A DNA stretch of 64,000 nucleotides from Hydractinia symbiolongicarpus (taxonomy: Eukaryota; Cnidaria; Hydrozoa; Anthoathecata; Hydractiniidae), in NCBI RefSeq assembly GCF_029227915.1, contig NC_079887.1, positions 5,332,001 to 5,396,000 of the forward strand, written 5' to 3'. The number at the start of each line of letters is the position of its first letter. Within the stretch, counting starts at the first letter, position 1. Below the pieces are notes generated by a model, which did not search any database, had not been told where the DNA came from, and saw only the letters and a program-made list of their open reading frames with translations. This document shows, one piece after another, positions 63,639 to 64,000 of this stretch. The position numbers were made by a program, and so were the translations under genes.

Positions 63639-64000
63639 TAAAACTTGTACTTTTCAAAAATGTTTTCATTTTTGATGAGACGCTGAATAAAAGAAGTTTA
63701 ATCGCCGGCAAACGAAAACCCGCGATTTCCCGTAAATCCCGGGCTTGGCCCGTATAGTCAAAAGTATACAAAGAAAGTACCCAGGGAGTAAACGCATTTC
63801 CCGAACGATTTTTTAAATTATTTTTTCACCACTAAAACGCACGAGACTTGTAGTTTTCAAAATTGTTTTCATTTTTGATGAGACGCTGAATAAAAGAAGT
63901 TTAATCGTCGGCAAACGAAAACCCGCGACTTCCCGTAAATCCCGGGCTTGGCCCGTATAGTTGAATGTATATAAAGAAAGTACCCAGGGAGTAAACTCAT
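63639..64000. repeat. Satellite B, last monomers of the window
   Basis: Nearly two further 203-bp monomers follow the 2,233-bp HOR. They carry CGCATAAAACTTGTAC, CGCACGAGACTTG, TTTAATCGTCGGC and GCGACTTCCCG; the last of these also occurs near 52,965 and 53,777. The array has no end inside the window and presumably continues. Confidence 0.85.

Larger units (their letters stand above)
36084..64000. repeat. Satellite B array, 203-bp monomer
   Basis: This head-to-tail array has about 137 copies. ACGCTGAATA-like landmarks occur at 36,291, 36,494, 36,697 and 36,900, exactly 203 bp apart, and the array reaches the window end. Landmarks in order are TTTAATCGCCGGCAAACG, AAACCCGCGATTTCCCGTAA, CCCGTATAGTC, AAAGTACCCAGGGAGTAAAC, an A/T-rich stretch (ATTTTTTAAATTATTTTTTC), CACCACTAAAACGCATGAG, and the dyad TCAAAAATG-TTTT-CATTTTTGA. 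A representative monomer has 78 G+C in 203 (38%) and 13 CpG. Some monomers are 202 bp because CCCGGG is shortened to CCCGG. One monomer is close to one nucleosome repeat. The family is not recognised. Confidence 0.98.

Noticed and set aside
1-64000. tRNA, SINE-type pol III promoters or rDNA spacer
   Set aside because: I looked for A-box and GGTTCGANTCC-like B-box pairs and for rRNA core sequences and saw none. GTTCAATTA in satellite A only partly resembles a B box and has no partner.
1-64000. Exact CENP-B boxes
   Set aside because: No exact TTCGNNNNANNCGGG was found by eye on either strand; all near matches in satellite B lack one spacer base.
1-64000. Telomeric repeats or a chromosome end
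   Set aside because: No runs of TTAGG, TTAGGG or TTTAGGG are present on either strand.

Overview
The window is non-genic eukaryotic satellite DNA from end to end. I find no credible protein-coding gene, tRNA, rRNA, CRISPR array or prokaryotic regulatory site. It consists of two tandem-repeat arrays in head-to-tail orientation that meet at a sharp junction near 36,083. Long arrays with higher-order structure, about 38% G+C and no gene over 64 kb fit pericentromeric or centromeric heterochromatin of a plant or animal. The monomer lengths and lack of CpG depletion would suit an insect, but I do not recognise either satellite and the species call is a guess.

Region 1 (1-36,083) is satellite A, with a monomer of about 370-373 bp and roughly 97 copies. 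Monomers are grouped into changing higher-order repeats (HORs): a 1,489-bp four-monomer unit at the left end, a 746-bp dimer (3,724-7,079), mixed dimer/trimer blocks (8,150-12,212), a 1,119-bp trimer (12,213-14,511), and a 1,278-bp unit that contains a nested 104-bp duplication and a 49-bp deletion (18,671-22,077 and 29,758-31,930). A segment of about 4.95 kb (14,512-19,460) recurs at a constant offset of 8,708 bp (23,220-28,139). Part of the second copy was then tandemly duplicated again with a 2,408-bp period. Truncated and internally expanded monomers lie at 7,080-7,370 and 7,742-8,149.

One foreign insertion interrupts satellite A: 176 bp of about 84% A+T DNA at 32,824-32,999, flanked by the 4-bp direct repeat TTCA. 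It looks like a small mobile element or truncated retroposon.

Region 2 (36,084-64,000) is satellite B, with a 203-bp monomer and about 137 copies. Its left edge is the least homogeneous part. Moving right there is a 17-monomer HOR (offset 3,447 bp), a 7-monomer duplication (1,419 bp), an 8-monomer duplication (1,625 bp), a long-range duplication at 6,699-6,700 bp (33 monomers), and finally a very homogeneous 11-monomer HOR of exactly 2,233 bp that runs to about 63,638. Each B monomer carries a 9-bp perfect dyad with a 4-nt loop. In a subfamily both arms changed together so that pairing is kept. Many B monomers also carry, on the minus strand, a 14-bp motif equal to the CENP-B box core with one spacer base missing.

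The open reading frames of 64-121 codons here recur with the satellite period and are by-products of the repeat, so none is annotated as a gene.
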